This document shows, in pieces, positions 54,101 to 64,000 of a DNA stretch of 64,000 nucleotides. Position 1 is the stretch's first letter; the number at the start of each line of letters is the position of its first letter. The position numbers and the translations under genes are program-made. Source of the DNA: Apus apus (lineage: Eukaryota; Chordata; Aves; Apodiformes; Apodidae); contig NC_067289.1 of NCBI RefSeq assembly GCF_020740795.1, positions 22,680,608 to 22,744,607 of the forward strand. Direction: 5' to 3'. The notes under the pieces were generated by a model. That model had not been told where the DNA came from, made no database searches, and saw nothing but the letters and a program-made list of their open reading frames with translations.

Positions 54101-55493
54101 AAAACAAACAGCTTTTCCTCCCCTTACAGTGCTGCACCGATCCAAGCCAAAGTACAAGCAATGCTTTTTCACAGACCAATTTCCAATGTAATTTCTACAG
54201 CTAGTTCAAAAATTTTACTTGTATAACCATAAATTGCTTCTTTAAGAACTATCTCCACATAAAAAGTCCTTAAGTGGCTCCTTACTTCGTGACAATAAAG
54301 CACTTCCAAGACTAACAATTAGGACAGTCATGCTTTGTGAAAGAAGCCTGCACACATTTCCCTGGTGTGTAAGAGCAGCACGAATGCTAGAAGTAAATAA
54401 CTAAAATTAAACTACAATCCAGGGATAACCCTTGAAATGGAAAAATAGTTTCTATTTCTGAGTCTGCAGGCCATGATAATATCACTAACAGAAAACTCCA
54501 TGAAAATTAATGTGGAAAGGGCTGTTACCTGTGTTCATTTTAAAGTTCTTTATCTACATTTCTTCAGTTTTTATACACAAATTCCTGAGTGCTTGTTTTC
54601 TCTCCTCTAACTCTACAAAAGTAAACAGTTCATTTCAAACTGTGCTTAAAAGTCTCCATTTCAGATCCTTACAAAAATCACAAAGATATCAGATATAAAC
54701 TACCTTATCTTGCAGTGCAATGATAATGGAAACAACTATAAAGATGAGATTTCTCTTTTCTGGAAGGCCAGACAGTTTTACAGCTGTAGGGTATCAGACC
54801 CTGGCTTTTATTCAGGTGCTGGAAAACCAAAAGACTATGAAAAAGCAGACAAGTCCAAAAAGACTGGAAAAAGCAGGGGATGGAACGATTCAAAACTGAC
54901 TGACCTTTTTACTCCTCCATCTGCCATGGGCTCGAGTCTGGACAGCCCAATGGGAAATGCACCAGGAAAATGAAACTGGGGATTACTCTGTGTATTAGAA
55001 AAACACAATGTCTGTAGTCAGCATTCCCAAGCTCAACATTTTTCTCTAACTCATAAAATACAGAATGCAACTGCTGTCTTTTGAAACAGTAAAGTGGGGA
55101 AGCCCACGTCCCTTGCAGGATTTTTCAGCTAGGACATAGGATTCCCCAATACTCTGCAATGTGGAAAAACCACCAGGTTCCTGTGACCAAACTCTTCTCC
55201 TCATATTTGCAGGGTGCTCCCCCAAGAGTTACATTTTCTCTCCTGTTCCCACCTCACTGCAGGCACAGCCCCATGGGTTCCATGCTCCTGCTGGAACACC
55301 CATGCTCCTGCGTGGGGCAGCCTGAGCGTTACTGTTTGCATTTCACTTAGGGGTTGAGATTGATCTGTAGGATAAACAAAACACACAGAACCCAAATACA
55401 CACAGATCCCTGTCTTGGAGCACTTGTGTTAGATGCTAATAGCATGATCTTAGAGAAGTGCCTAAAGGCTCACATAACCAGCCCCTTAACCAT
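48136..55493. other. Intergenic DNA with two longish open frames but no recognised gene
   Basis: Frames of 155 codons (minus, 48995-49462) and 199 codons (plus, 53605-54204) occur here. Neither shows a domain, signal peptide or recognisable family. The second contains the CTCF-like motif at 53981-53995. Confidence 0.6.
53981..53995 (+). promoter_or_regulatory. CTCF-like motif, plus orientation, full consensus match
   Basis: CCACTAGGTGGCACC matches every position of the degenerate CTCF core CCASYAGRKGGCRSY. A full match is expected only rarely by chance in 64 kb. It points right, towards GOLIM4, opposite to the motif at 46.75 kb. Confidence 0.62.
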
Positions 55494-56576
55494 GAGAGTA
55501 TTGACAAGTGGTCTGCGTGGCGGGTGGGGAACTGGCTGACAGACCAGACTGTAGCCAGAGGGTGACAGTAAATAGTTCCTCCTCAAACTGGCAACTGGTC
55601 ACAAGGGGGGCCCCTAGGGATCGATATTGGGCCCAATGCTGTTTAATATCTTCATTAACGACCTAGATGTTGGGATCAAGAACACTGATGAAGTTTGCTA
55701 ATGACACCAGGAGGAGCGGAGAGGCTGACACTCCGGAAAGGAGGCCCACCCTCCAGGATGACCTGGCTGGAGGAGTGGGCTAGAAGGAACGTTATGAAGC
55801 TCAGTGGGGAGAAGTGTAAGGTCTGTCCCCTGGAAACACAAAACCCAGAAGCGTAGTTCAGACTGGGATCCACCTGGCTGGAGAGCAGCCCTGTGGAAAG
55901 GGACTTGGGAGTCTTGGTGGATAACAGGCTCAACGTGAGTGAACAGTGTGCTGTGGCAGCAAAGGAAGCCAACAGGATGCTGGGCTGCATCAACAAGGGC
56001 ATCACCAGCAAAGATAAAGAAGTCATCATCCTGCTCTACTTGGTGTTTGTCAGACCACCTCTCAAGTACTGTGTTTATTTTTGGTCCCTGCTCTACAAAA
56101 AGGATGTGGACAGGCTGGAGAGGGACCAGAGAAGGGCCACAAGGATGATCAGAAGACTCAAGGACCTGCCACATGAGGAGAGACTGAGAAAACTGGGTCT
56201 GTTCAGCCTTGAGAAGAGGAGAGATCTTCAGGTAGATCTTATTACAATGTTCCAGTACTTAAAGGGTGGCTACTAAGAGATGGAGATTCCCTATTTACAA
56301 GCAGTCACATGGAAAAGACAAGGGGTCATGGGCACAAGCTGCTCCTGGGGAGATTCCAATTGAACACAAGAGGCACATTTTTCACCATGAGGACAGTCAA
56401 ACATTGGAACAGTCTCCCAGGGGAAGTGGCAGATTCCCCCACATTGGACAGTTTTAGGTCTCAGCTTGACAGGGTGCTCAGCCATCTCATAGAAACTGTA
56501 GTACTACCTAGAGATGTTGGACCAGATGAGCCTTGAGGTCCTTCCAACCTGAGATTCTATGATTCTATGATTCTAT
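55494..56576 (+). mobile_element. CR1 retrotransposon copy, about 1.08 kb, plus strand, with ORF2 C-terminal remnant
   Basis: This is the longest CR1 in the window. It starts within the reverse-transcriptase ORF2 (CAAACTGGCAACTGGTCACA, AATATCTTCATTAACGACCT) and ends with three TTCTATG repeats at 56558-56576. The frame 55893-56276 still encodes the C-terminal part, with segments such as [13 protein letters not shown] and [20 protein letters not shown]. The upstream part is shifted into other frames, so the copy cannot make a working enzyme. Its 3' end lies 3.3 kb upstream of the GOLIM4 CpG island. Confidence 0.93.
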
Positions 56577-59500
56577 GTTAATATTTTTTTTCTTTTTTGT
56601 AAAACACCAGCCTCTGGGAACACAGGGTGTTTCTTACAAGGTGGATCATCTGACCATTGTTTAAAGTAAATTATTGATTTTAAATGGTATTTAAATGACT
56701 TGGCATCCTAATATTTAAGTGTTTACTATCAGTTTTTATGGCAGCATGTAATGCCATGAGGAGTATTTTTCTGGAGATTGCAGCAAAAGGCTGATCAAAT
56801 TCCAGTGTTTCTCGGAATTGTTGCCTTGATGGGCATCTAACAGATCCAGCACAGGACACACTGGAGTACTGCCCCTTGGAGTTCATGGTGACTGTCTGGC
56901 AATGACATAAGTATGGCAATTCCAAGTGCATCCTAGATGTGAATTTCCCAATCTGTGGCACACACAGCTCCATCACTTCCTAGTCCTATTAAAACAACTG
57001 TACTTTTTAATGCATCCGCTTACTGGCGTTAATTATTTACAAGGATAATGTTCTGGAGCCAGTAAAATGCCAAGAGTTTTTAAGTCAGGAAGCACAAGAA
57101 GATATTCAAAGTCAGAGTGCAGCCTCCTTATTCATCTCCACTACTAACCACATTTTCTCCCCTCAGTCCAGAATGCCATTTCAGTTATTCTGAGCAGAAT
57201 TTCCAGTGTTTTATCCCCATTCCTACCATGAATGCTGAGAGACTTAGGAAAATGTATCTCTATTCATGAGGTAGAAGTCAGTCATCATCTACTGTTCTAC
57301 AGCCAGAACTGAAGCACCAGAAGACAAATGTTGAAGTTGTGTTGAGTGTCCAGTTTGGGAGTCCTCATGTTGGAATTTTTTTTGGAATATGAAGTTGCAT
57401 GGCACTGTGCTAGAACACAGCCCTCCTTGTCCTCACCTCAAATGAGGACACCAGCAAACAGAGTCCAACTGATTACTTGAGCTGGACACTCAGACACAGG
57501 CAGCTGATAGGTCAGCTATAAAAAGCCTGGCTTGCCCTAATGTCACAAACTATGACCTCAGGCAAGGATAAATTCAATCTTCCCAGGAACATTCACCTCT
57601 TCAAGTCCAACCTTTGTATTCCTTCAATTTCTGACCACTAATAAATAACAGTCAGTGTTAAAACAATCTCTGTATGCATTAGTAAGCTTCAGTCACTGGA
57701 CAAAAAGGTCATTCTTGCCTAAACATCTGCAGGTGGAATGTATTTTGCAGCTGGAGAGGTGATAACATATGCCTTGCCAGTACATTCCTTGTGTGGGACA
57801 ACCTTCACTGCACATTTCCATCACTTTGGATCCCTGATCCATTGATTGGTGAGATTTAAAAGAAAATAACAAAAGACTTTCTGCCTGATCTATTTAACTG
57901 CTGTGTTCATTGGATCATTCTGGAAAAACTCAAAGCTGTTCAATGATAATTTTTATTAGAAACTGGTATCCCTAGCTACAAAATAATCACAGAATCAAGG
58001 ATAATAAAATGGACATGGAAAATATGAAATAAAATGTGAGAGGGTTACATTAAGAGGAGGAAAACAAACAGGAGAAATAAAAAAGAGGCAGTTCTGTGAT
58101 GTCTGAACTTACTAAAGGACTGGCTTTCTACATCTTGTGGTTGAGGGGCAGAACCTGTGTCCCAAAGAAATGGGATATTTCTAACATCTCTCCCCTGAGC
58201 AGGTTTTCTGTTACCCAGCTGAGCCTGAGCACGTGCAGCCTTTCCTTCTGCTAGGGAACTTCCAGGGTGACACCTTGTATACTGCTCCTCTAATTTCTCA
58301 AAATTTCTAGCAACTTCATTTTGCTCAAAATTTCTACAGCCTGGCTGAACGTATCTGAAATGGGCCAGGGCTTTGGCCAGCTGCTTGTCCTTACAAGGCA
58401 TGAGCTGACAGACGGTTTGATTGCACAAGCCTCATTAGCTTAGGAAATGAAGCTGAGGATAAATAGGTGTGTAGAAATGCCTGCCCACGAGTTCCCTGCT
58501 GCAGCCTCCAAACATGCTTCCCATGGCACCACGGGGCTCAGAATGCACTTATCCCCCATCTTTCCTGATTGTATCAGTAACTTGTTCAGTGATTTGTCGA
58601 AGTAACATTCTTCTCCTAACAACTAATTAAATGGTTTTTAATACATTACAGTCGCTTTTAGGTCCAAACCTTTCTATTTTGGGACTATTCAATTTAAATT
58701 TGCCTAATAGCTTCACATAATAGTCCCCTGCTCCAAATAAATTCCTCATTTTAACTCTAATTGGTTTGCTCATGAAGAATCACAATTTACATGACCTGAA
58801 GAGGAGGTTTATCACTAGCTATTACTGAATACAAGTCGCATTTAATTAAGCAACAGGAGATACTGATTTGCTTTTTTCTCAGCATTTGTTAATGATATTG
58901 CCAATTTCTGCAAGCAGAGAAAGTACATTTACATCACCAATGAAATGTACTTGGAATAGGTATTAAGTAACCATGTCAGTTCAGTGGCCTCTTGAATTCA
59001 TGATGTCTGTTCATCGTGGTGACAACCCAAAGGGACTGCCCTATCCAGGTGAAGTTGCTAGTGAGCCAGATGTTCTCCAGTGCAAAGTGATCAAAACCAA
59101 AGGTGTTTTATGAAAGGTAATGTAAGCAACAAGTGGAAACACAGGGATTAAAACAATTTGAATAGCTGCAATACTGGAGCATAAATAACCTTCAGTGATT
59201 TCAAAGCTTCAGTCCAGAAATAAAGAATTGTCTCGTTCTGCTCAACTGAGGTGATCCTGAGGAGCCTGGTAAAGCAAGAATGCACAGGACATCTCTGAAG
59301 GTCTGGGAGAGGAAGGGGAGCTGGAGTTTGGGGGATACTCAGGAACCTACTGGGACTATTTTGTGAAAGATACTGTGAACCTACATGAAAATAAGGCAGT
59401 TTGAAACTCTGATGGTTTTGAACAAAAGCTTTAAAATGGAACTTGAGGAAGCTTCTTCAAGGCAACCAAAACCAATAAGATTTATTTTAAAGTATCACTA

Positions 59501-59869
59501 TTTCAAAAAAGAAATCACAATTCTTTTTCCTGGGTGCCTAACTCCTCATTTTCAACACTCGAGCCCTCAAACAGACACCAAGGTATTCCGTTAAATTAAA
59601 AGACAACAAATACAGATTTTAAATACATTTAGATAGAAGTCACACCAGCTTGTGGCACTGCCTGCTCTTCATTACTGGGACATGTAGAATATTCAAATAC
59701 CAAATGATTAAGCTTCTTTGATGTAGCTTTTTTTTTAAGGCCAAAATAATGCCCGTGAAATACACAGATCAACGAGTCGCACGCATTTAGGAAACTAACT
59801 TTAGAGCTCGGCTTTTTGCTTATTGCTACTTCTAGCTTAGCTTGAGTCTGGGTTGCTTGGGTTTCGTGT
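56577..59869. other. Intergenic DNA between the last CR1 and the GOLIM4 CpG island
   Basis: This is AT-rich sequence without a recognised repeat or exon. The minus-strand frame 58045-58428 (127 codons) is probably chance. Confidence 0.65.
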
Positions 59870-60137
59870 TCGGGTTGCTGTGCTCGCTCCTGTAACGAAC
59901 ACACGAGCGGAGGGAGGCGGCTGAGAAGGGAAAGCCGAGGAGCAGCCACGGCCCTGGGGCTCCGCGGCTCCGCGCCGCACCCAGCGCAACCTGCGCAGGA
60001 AGGAAGAGCAGCGGTCAAGGCTGTAAATAAACCAGGCGTTGGGTTGTGACACCAGGCTCTCCGGGGCTCTGCCCTCCCACTACGGGACACCTCTCCTGGG
60101 GAGCGGGGTGCGGGGCCGGGCACAGCCCGCGGCCACA

Positions 60138-60245
60138 GGCCCCGCCGCCCCGCGCACACCGGCCCCGCCGCCCCGCACACACCGGCCCCGCCGCCCCGCA
60201 CACACCGGACCCGCCGCCCCGCACACACCGGGCCCGCCGCCCCGC
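60138..60245. repeat. 23-bp GC-rich minisatellite, about 4.7 copies
   Basis: Units begin at 60138, 60161, 60184, 60207 and 60230 (partial), each close to GGCCCCGCCGCCCCGCACAC followed by ACC. The first four differ by one or two bases. The array lies 0.7-0.8 kb upstream of the GOLIM4 AUG and creates spurious repetitive reading frames on both strands. Confidence 0.9.
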
Positions 60246-60346
60246 TCCCCGCGGCAGGGAGCGGCCAGCGCGGCCCCGCAGCCCCGGGCGAGGGGCGGGC
60301 GGAGGGAAGCGCAGCGCCGGGCGGCTCGGACGGACGCGCAGGGCAC

Positions 60347-60351
60347 CCAAT
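60347..60351 (+). promoter_or_regulatory. GOLIM4: CCAAT box 1 upstream of GOLIM4
   Basis: The context is GCACCCAATGCGC. It is a candidate NF-Y site in the promoter CpG island, about 55 bases before a second CCAAT. Confidence 0.45.
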
Positions 60352-60401
60352 GCGCTCCGGCGCTGCCGCCCCGAAGGGAGGGGAGAGACCCGCGGCCGGG
60401 C

Positions 60402-60406
60402 CCAAT
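60402..60406 (+). promoter_or_regulatory. GOLIM4: CCAAT box 2 upstream of GOLIM4
   Basis: The context is GGGCCCAATGAGGC. This is the better NF-Y-type context of the two and the one nearest the expected transcription start. Confidence 0.5.
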
Positions 60407-60628
60407 GAGGCCGCGCCCGGAGCGGGACTTCCTTCAGGGATCCCGCGGCAGGGAGCCGCGGCGGAGCGGGGCTGACACGTAAGTGCGGGGCCGAGGGGCA
60501 GCCGCCTCCCTTCCTCTCGGGTGGCGGCGGCGGAGCCACCCGCCGGGCGGGCCCCCGCGGCGGGGCCGAGCTGCGGAGAGCGGGGAGAGCCGCCCCGCAG
60601 CCCCTCTCCCGCAGGTGCCAGCGCTGCT

Positions 60629-60653
60629 GCCCGGCCCGGCCCGGCCCGGCCCT
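60629..60653. repeat. (CCCGG)n short tandem repeat
   Basis: About four to five CCCGG units sit in the GOLIM4 leader or promoter. The complementary strand is G-rich. Confidence 0.7.
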
Positions 60654-60702
60654 GCCGCGGGGCCCCGGGACAGGCAGGCGGGGCCGGCCCTCCCGCCGCA
60701 GC

Positions 60703-60789
60703 ATGCGGCTGCGCTGCCCGCCCGGCCCCGCTCCGTCCCGCAGGCAGGGGGAAGCCGCCCGGGCATCCGCGGCGGTGCCCAGGGGCTGA
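60703..60789 (+). other. Upstream ORF 1 in GOLIM4 leader (28 codons)
   Basis: An ATG in the context GCAGCATGC opens a 28-codon frame (starting MRLRCPPGPA) that ends at TGA 60787-60789, before the GOLIM4 start. It lies in the leader only if transcription starts upstream of 60703. It is more likely to be regulatory than to yield a stable peptide. Confidence 0.35.
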
Positions 60790-60835
60790 GCCGCTCGCCC
60801 GCCCCTCCCGCCCTCTGTCCCTCCCTCTGTCCCTC

Positions 60836-60858
60836 CCTCCTCCTCCTCCTCCTCCTCC
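60836..60858. repeat. (TCC)n run in GOLIM4 leader
   Basis: A run of about seven to eight TCC triplets is preceded by two copies of TCTGTCCCTCCC. This polypyrimidine stretch is probably length-variable. Confidence 0.7.
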
Positions 60859-60880
60859 CGGCGCGGGCCCGGGGCCTCCG

Positions 60881-60925
60881 ATGTGGCCGCCTCCTCGCCC
60901 GCCGCCTCCAGCTGCCCGCTGCTGA
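60881..60925 (+). other. Upstream ORF 2 in GOLIM4 leader (14 codons)
   Basis: A weak-context ATG (C at -3, T at +4) encodes a proline-rich 14-mer, MWPPPRPPPPAARC. It ends at the same TGA (60923-60925) that is the last in-frame stop before the GOLIM4 AUG, 39 bases upstream of it. Leaky scanning or reinitiation would be needed to reach GOLIM4. Confidence 0.4.
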
Positions 60926-60964
60926 TTCGTGAGGGGCGGGGACCCTCGGGACCCCGCCGGGGAC

Positions 60965-61151
60965 ATGGGCAACGGGATGTGCTCCCGAAAGCAGAAGCGG
61001 ATTTTCCAGAGCCTCCTGCTCTTGACTGTGGTGTTCGGCTTCCTCTACGGGGCGATGCTCTACTACGAGCTGCAGGGCCAGCTGAGGAAGGCGGAGGCCA
61101 CGGCGCTCAAGTACCAGCAGCACCAAGAGTCCCTCTCGGCTCAGTTACAAG
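60965..61151 (+). CDS. GOLIM4: GOLIM4 (GPP130) exon 1: cytosolic tail, membrane anchor, start of lumenal stem
   Basis: This is the first coding exon of Golgi integral membrane protein 4, a type II membrane protein of the cis-Golgi that cycles through endosomes. The 62 codons plus one base begin MGNGMCSRKQKRIFQ, then a transmembrane helix at about residues 13-33 (LLLLTVVFGFLYGAMLY), then a charged lumenal segment rich in Q/E (QLRKAEATALKYQQHQESL) that starts the coiled-coil stem. The positive residues before the helix fit a cytosolic N-terminus. It matches the human N-terminus as I remember it with only a few substitutions. The ATG has G at -3 and G at +4, and an in-frame TGA at 60923 rules out an upstream in-frame AUG. 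The exon ends TACAAG|GTACTT in phase 1. The acidic lumenal domain lies beyond the window. Confidence 0.95.
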
Positions 61152-64000
61152 GTACTTACCTCGGCAGGACCCTCTGCTCCTTTCCTGAGGCTTGTAGAAT
61201 ACCTTCCCTCTCTGGGCAAGGCCGGACTCTGGCTGTCCGACCGCTCACAAAGTTTTGCTCCTTCCGTGCTTCTTCCCCTTCTCTCCCTCCAGCCTGTGGG
61301 GTTTGGGCACCGAGCCGTGGGTAGGAGCCCAGCCCTGCTGAAGTCAGTGCGAGATTTTGTCACGGGCTTTTCGAGAGCTCTAATTCCCCCTCGCTCCTAC
61401 ACGTTTTATGGAGTGACTCTTACTCCCAAAGGACAGCACATCACTTGGCAATTCCTGGTGTAAACAGAAAAGGTAGGCATACTGCTGCTCATCTAACACT
61501 GCAGACCATGTCCAGTTCTGGGACTTCTGCATGCTCCTGTGTTGTCTTAGCAGTGTTAATTTTATGCTTCTGAGAGAACATTCAGCTGCAGAAGTGCAAG
61601 GCTGCCATTCCTGGGCAGCATAAACTTTAAATAGCTCCAGGAAATAGAGGAGTACTCTAATAAAGCATTTTTTTTTTAAAGGGTATTTTGAAAGAAAGTT
61701 CAAATAGATTCTTTGGAAAAGTCTATTCTATTACTTTTGGAGCAACTCTTAATTTCTTGGCCTAAGGATGCCACATAAATACAGATCCATGTGTATCTTG
61801 GTTTAAGGATGCACCAAAGGTGGGAGTCCTGTGCTTGAAGATGAAAAGATGCTGATGTCTGAGATCTGCATGTCCAGAAATCAGATGCAAAGCAGCAGAT
61901 ACATACATGAAGCATCAGTGTTCTAGAAGGTGCAAGACCTCAGCACCTCTCTAATTGTCACTGCAAGGTGATGAGGTTGGCATATACAAAGTCCAAAGCC
62001 AACTCCCAAAACTCTTTAGATTTGTTTCTCAGAATAAAACACAAGTAGGAGTGGCCTGCTCTGGTGGCTGTACTAGTACTTAACTTCAGGGTGATCTTCA
62101 ACCAGAATTTTCACTGTAGAATTCTAGATAAAAGCATGCCTGGAAGCACACAGTTTTTATGCAGAGAGTGCAGAATTGGGCTTATACTGGTAGATTCTTA
62201 CAGTGATTTGTTACTTGAGTGTGTTTAGCTACAATCTGAGAGCATTATTACTTAGTATTTTAATTTCAGGCCATTTCCAGGTAATACTGTGGAAAAAATG
62301 GACAAAAACCTTCATTTTGGTCACAAAATATTTGGCTGAAAGATGAATATGTGGCAGATGGCTAAAGGGCTACTTTTGCTAGTCTGTCTGTTTGCCAGCA
62401 GTATTTGAAGAGGACACAGGAGCATCTTGTTCTCAAGCTAAAATTCAACAAGTTAGCTTTTTCCTGTTGCTCTTGCTATACCAAAGAGGAGCATGCAAGA
62501 AATTTTATTCTAACAGTGGTGAGATTCTCTTGATCAGGTATATTTGGTCTGGACTGTTAGTTTAAACTTCCCACTTCTGAACATTTTGAGTAGCCATCAT
62601 CTATCTGAGCAAGTTCAGGGGAGCAGCAGGCAACTAGTAGTTGGTAAGTGCAGTGACAGTGCTGCATTTTATGGAAGCATTCTCTTGCTTGTGTCAGTGT
62701 ACCAATGAGAAATGCAAAATATGGACCAGAGTCTGAAAACGTTAATAGGTTTGATTATCAATGCAATAAATTCACATGGTTCTGGGACCTGTGCCAGTAT
62801 ATCAAGCCTATTAAGGAGGAGATCTTATCTGTACCTAGTATGGTAGCAGTAAACCTTGTTTAAAAATAAATTGCTAGCTATTAAGCCACAGAATACAAGG
62901 AAAAGCATAATATAACAATAAAATTGGTTGTTTAAAATTTTCCTGTATTATGGCAATAGCTCATATACCTAAAAGAGGGTGAGGCCAGAAACATACTAAA
63001 AGCAGCAGCAAGCATCAGATGCCTCATCTCCCACTAAAGTAAATGGAAGCTACATGCCTGAGGACTTTCTGTCTCTGTACATTTAATTACTCTTCCTGGG
63101 ATGGCCTGCCCTGTATCATCACTTGGATTTTTGAAGTAGCAGATTATCAGTGAGAGAATTTGGAACCTCTGCCTGTGCCCAACTCAGGCAGAGATACACA
63201 AGCACCATGCTAACTGGTGACATACAACACCTAAACTGAACCTTTCCTATTTAATTATTTGATATAGAACAACAGGAAGGAATTTGCTTTAAACAGAGAC
63301 CTTGAAATAGACCATAAAATACTGATAGGAGAGCCTGTATTTGCAGGTGCAGTATCTGCCTGCCCTTTGAACTTTTGATTTTTAAGTGGCTTATTTTAAA
63401 TCAACAATGTTTCTGTTGCTAAACAAACAAACAAAACCAAACCCAAACAACCTCTAAGAATACCCAGGCTACAGCTCTTTGCTGACCTTAACAACACCAG
63501 AGAGATGATTCTTTCTTTCAGGGTTATTATGAGAACACAAAATGTAGCAATAGTAAAGCAGTGAAACTTACCTTTTCCCTGCAGAGTAATCTGTTTCTCT
63601 GTGGATACTGCTCTGGAATAACTTCAGATATCTCAGGTGGCAGCAAAATATCTCATGTTTTCTGAACTTTGTTGGCTTTTATTGTGACTGCTGGGGCCTA
63701 TAAAGATAGTTGCTTTCCTGATTGTGCACAGAGGAACATTGTTATGGCTTCTGGGTGAAACTTGAGTCAGTTTGTGAAATGCTTAAGGATTGTGGGTAAC
63801 TCCTGAGTTTATGTATAAGGTCACAGTTATATGCCTGGGTGCCTTTGGTCTGCCCAAAATCTCAAGAAAGATCCTCAGATGTAGCTTGGAGTGTAGCCTC
63901 CCTTTACTTCCTTCTATCCCCTCTATTGTTTTTCTGTCTCTGCACAGTTTTAGGGTTTTCATCTATGTAGGTAATAAACCCCTTCTTTTTAATATTTGCC
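61152..64000 (+). other. GOLIM4: GOLIM4 intron 1 (5' part)
   Basis: The intron starts GTACTTAC directly after the coding exon and continues past the window end. The open frame that runs on into the intron to 61324 is simply unspliced reading. The intron is GC-rich for about 200 bases and then AT-rich, with an A/C-rich (AAAC)n stretch at 63420-63450. I see no second exon. Confidence 0.8.

Larger units (their letters stand above)
59870..61340. promoter_or_regulatory. GOLIM4: CpG island and promoter region of GOLIM4
   Basis: This is a dense CpG island of roughly 1.5 kb spanning the GOLIM4 start. It lacks a TATA box and carries two forward CCAAT boxes (60347-60351 and 60402-60406), GC boxes (60292-60300 and 60933-60941), a 23-bp GC-rich minisatellite (60138-60245), a CCCGG run (about 60629-60653) and a TCC run (about 60836-60858). 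The architecture suits a broadly expressed housekeeping promoter. The transcription start is probably some tens of bases after the second CCAAT box, near 60450-60500, but this cannot be fixed from sequence alone. Confidence 0.85.

Noticed and set aside
59629..60972. 447-codon minus-strand open frame over the GOLIM4 promoter
   Set aside because: It is antisense to the GOLIM4 start, composed of G/R/A/P-rich sequence produced by the CpG island and the 23-bp minisatellite, and ends in AT-rich DNA. It has no domain or conserved features.
63634..63648. Partial CTCF-like core (AGGTGGCAGC) in GOLIM4 intron 1
   Set aside because: The left half does not match (ATCTC instead of CCASY).

Overview
The window looks like nuclear DNA from a bird. 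The evidence is five 5'-truncated CR1 retrotransposon copies whose 3' ends carry the typical TTCTATG tails, AT-rich non-coding DNA broken by sharp CpG islands, and short coding exons joined by GT-AG introns. I cannot name the species. Nearly all long open frames are chance ORFs in GC-rich DNA or CR1 remnants.

Only two protein-coding genes can be supported, both partial, and they are transcribed away from each other. On the minus strand (about 29.1 kb down towards base 1) is the 5' part of an EMI/EGF secreted protein gene, best matched to EGFEM1. Its signal-peptide exon (28977-29071) lies in a CpG island. Two exons encode a complete seven-cysteine EMI domain (14545-14679 and 13810-13919) and one encodes a six-cysteine EGF repeat (12278-12382). 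Every splice phase agrees, giving about 148 continuous codons. The remaining exons must lie mostly beyond base 1; a few very short candidate exons below 9.2 kb are reported with low confidence. On the plus strand, exon 1 of GOLIM4 (60965-61151) starts in a second CpG island and encodes the cytosolic tail, membrane anchor and first lumenal residues. Intron 1 runs out of the window. From memory, EGFEM1(P) and GOLIM4 are also divergent neighbours in human 3q26, which supports both names.

Between the two promoters lie about 32 kb without a recognisable gene. This stretch holds four CR1 copies, a 36-bp tandem duplication with an internal hairpin, an isolated CpG island at about 46.6-46.95 kb, and two strong CTCF-like motifs pointing away from each other (minus at 46.75 kb, plus at 53.98 kb). 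That arrangement would fit an insulator or domain boundary separating the two genes. EGFEM1 intron 1 (about 14.3 kb) carries another CR1. Several fragments resemble old amniote L3/MIR-like repeats. I see no tRNA, rRNA, CRISPR, viral or bacterial-type content.
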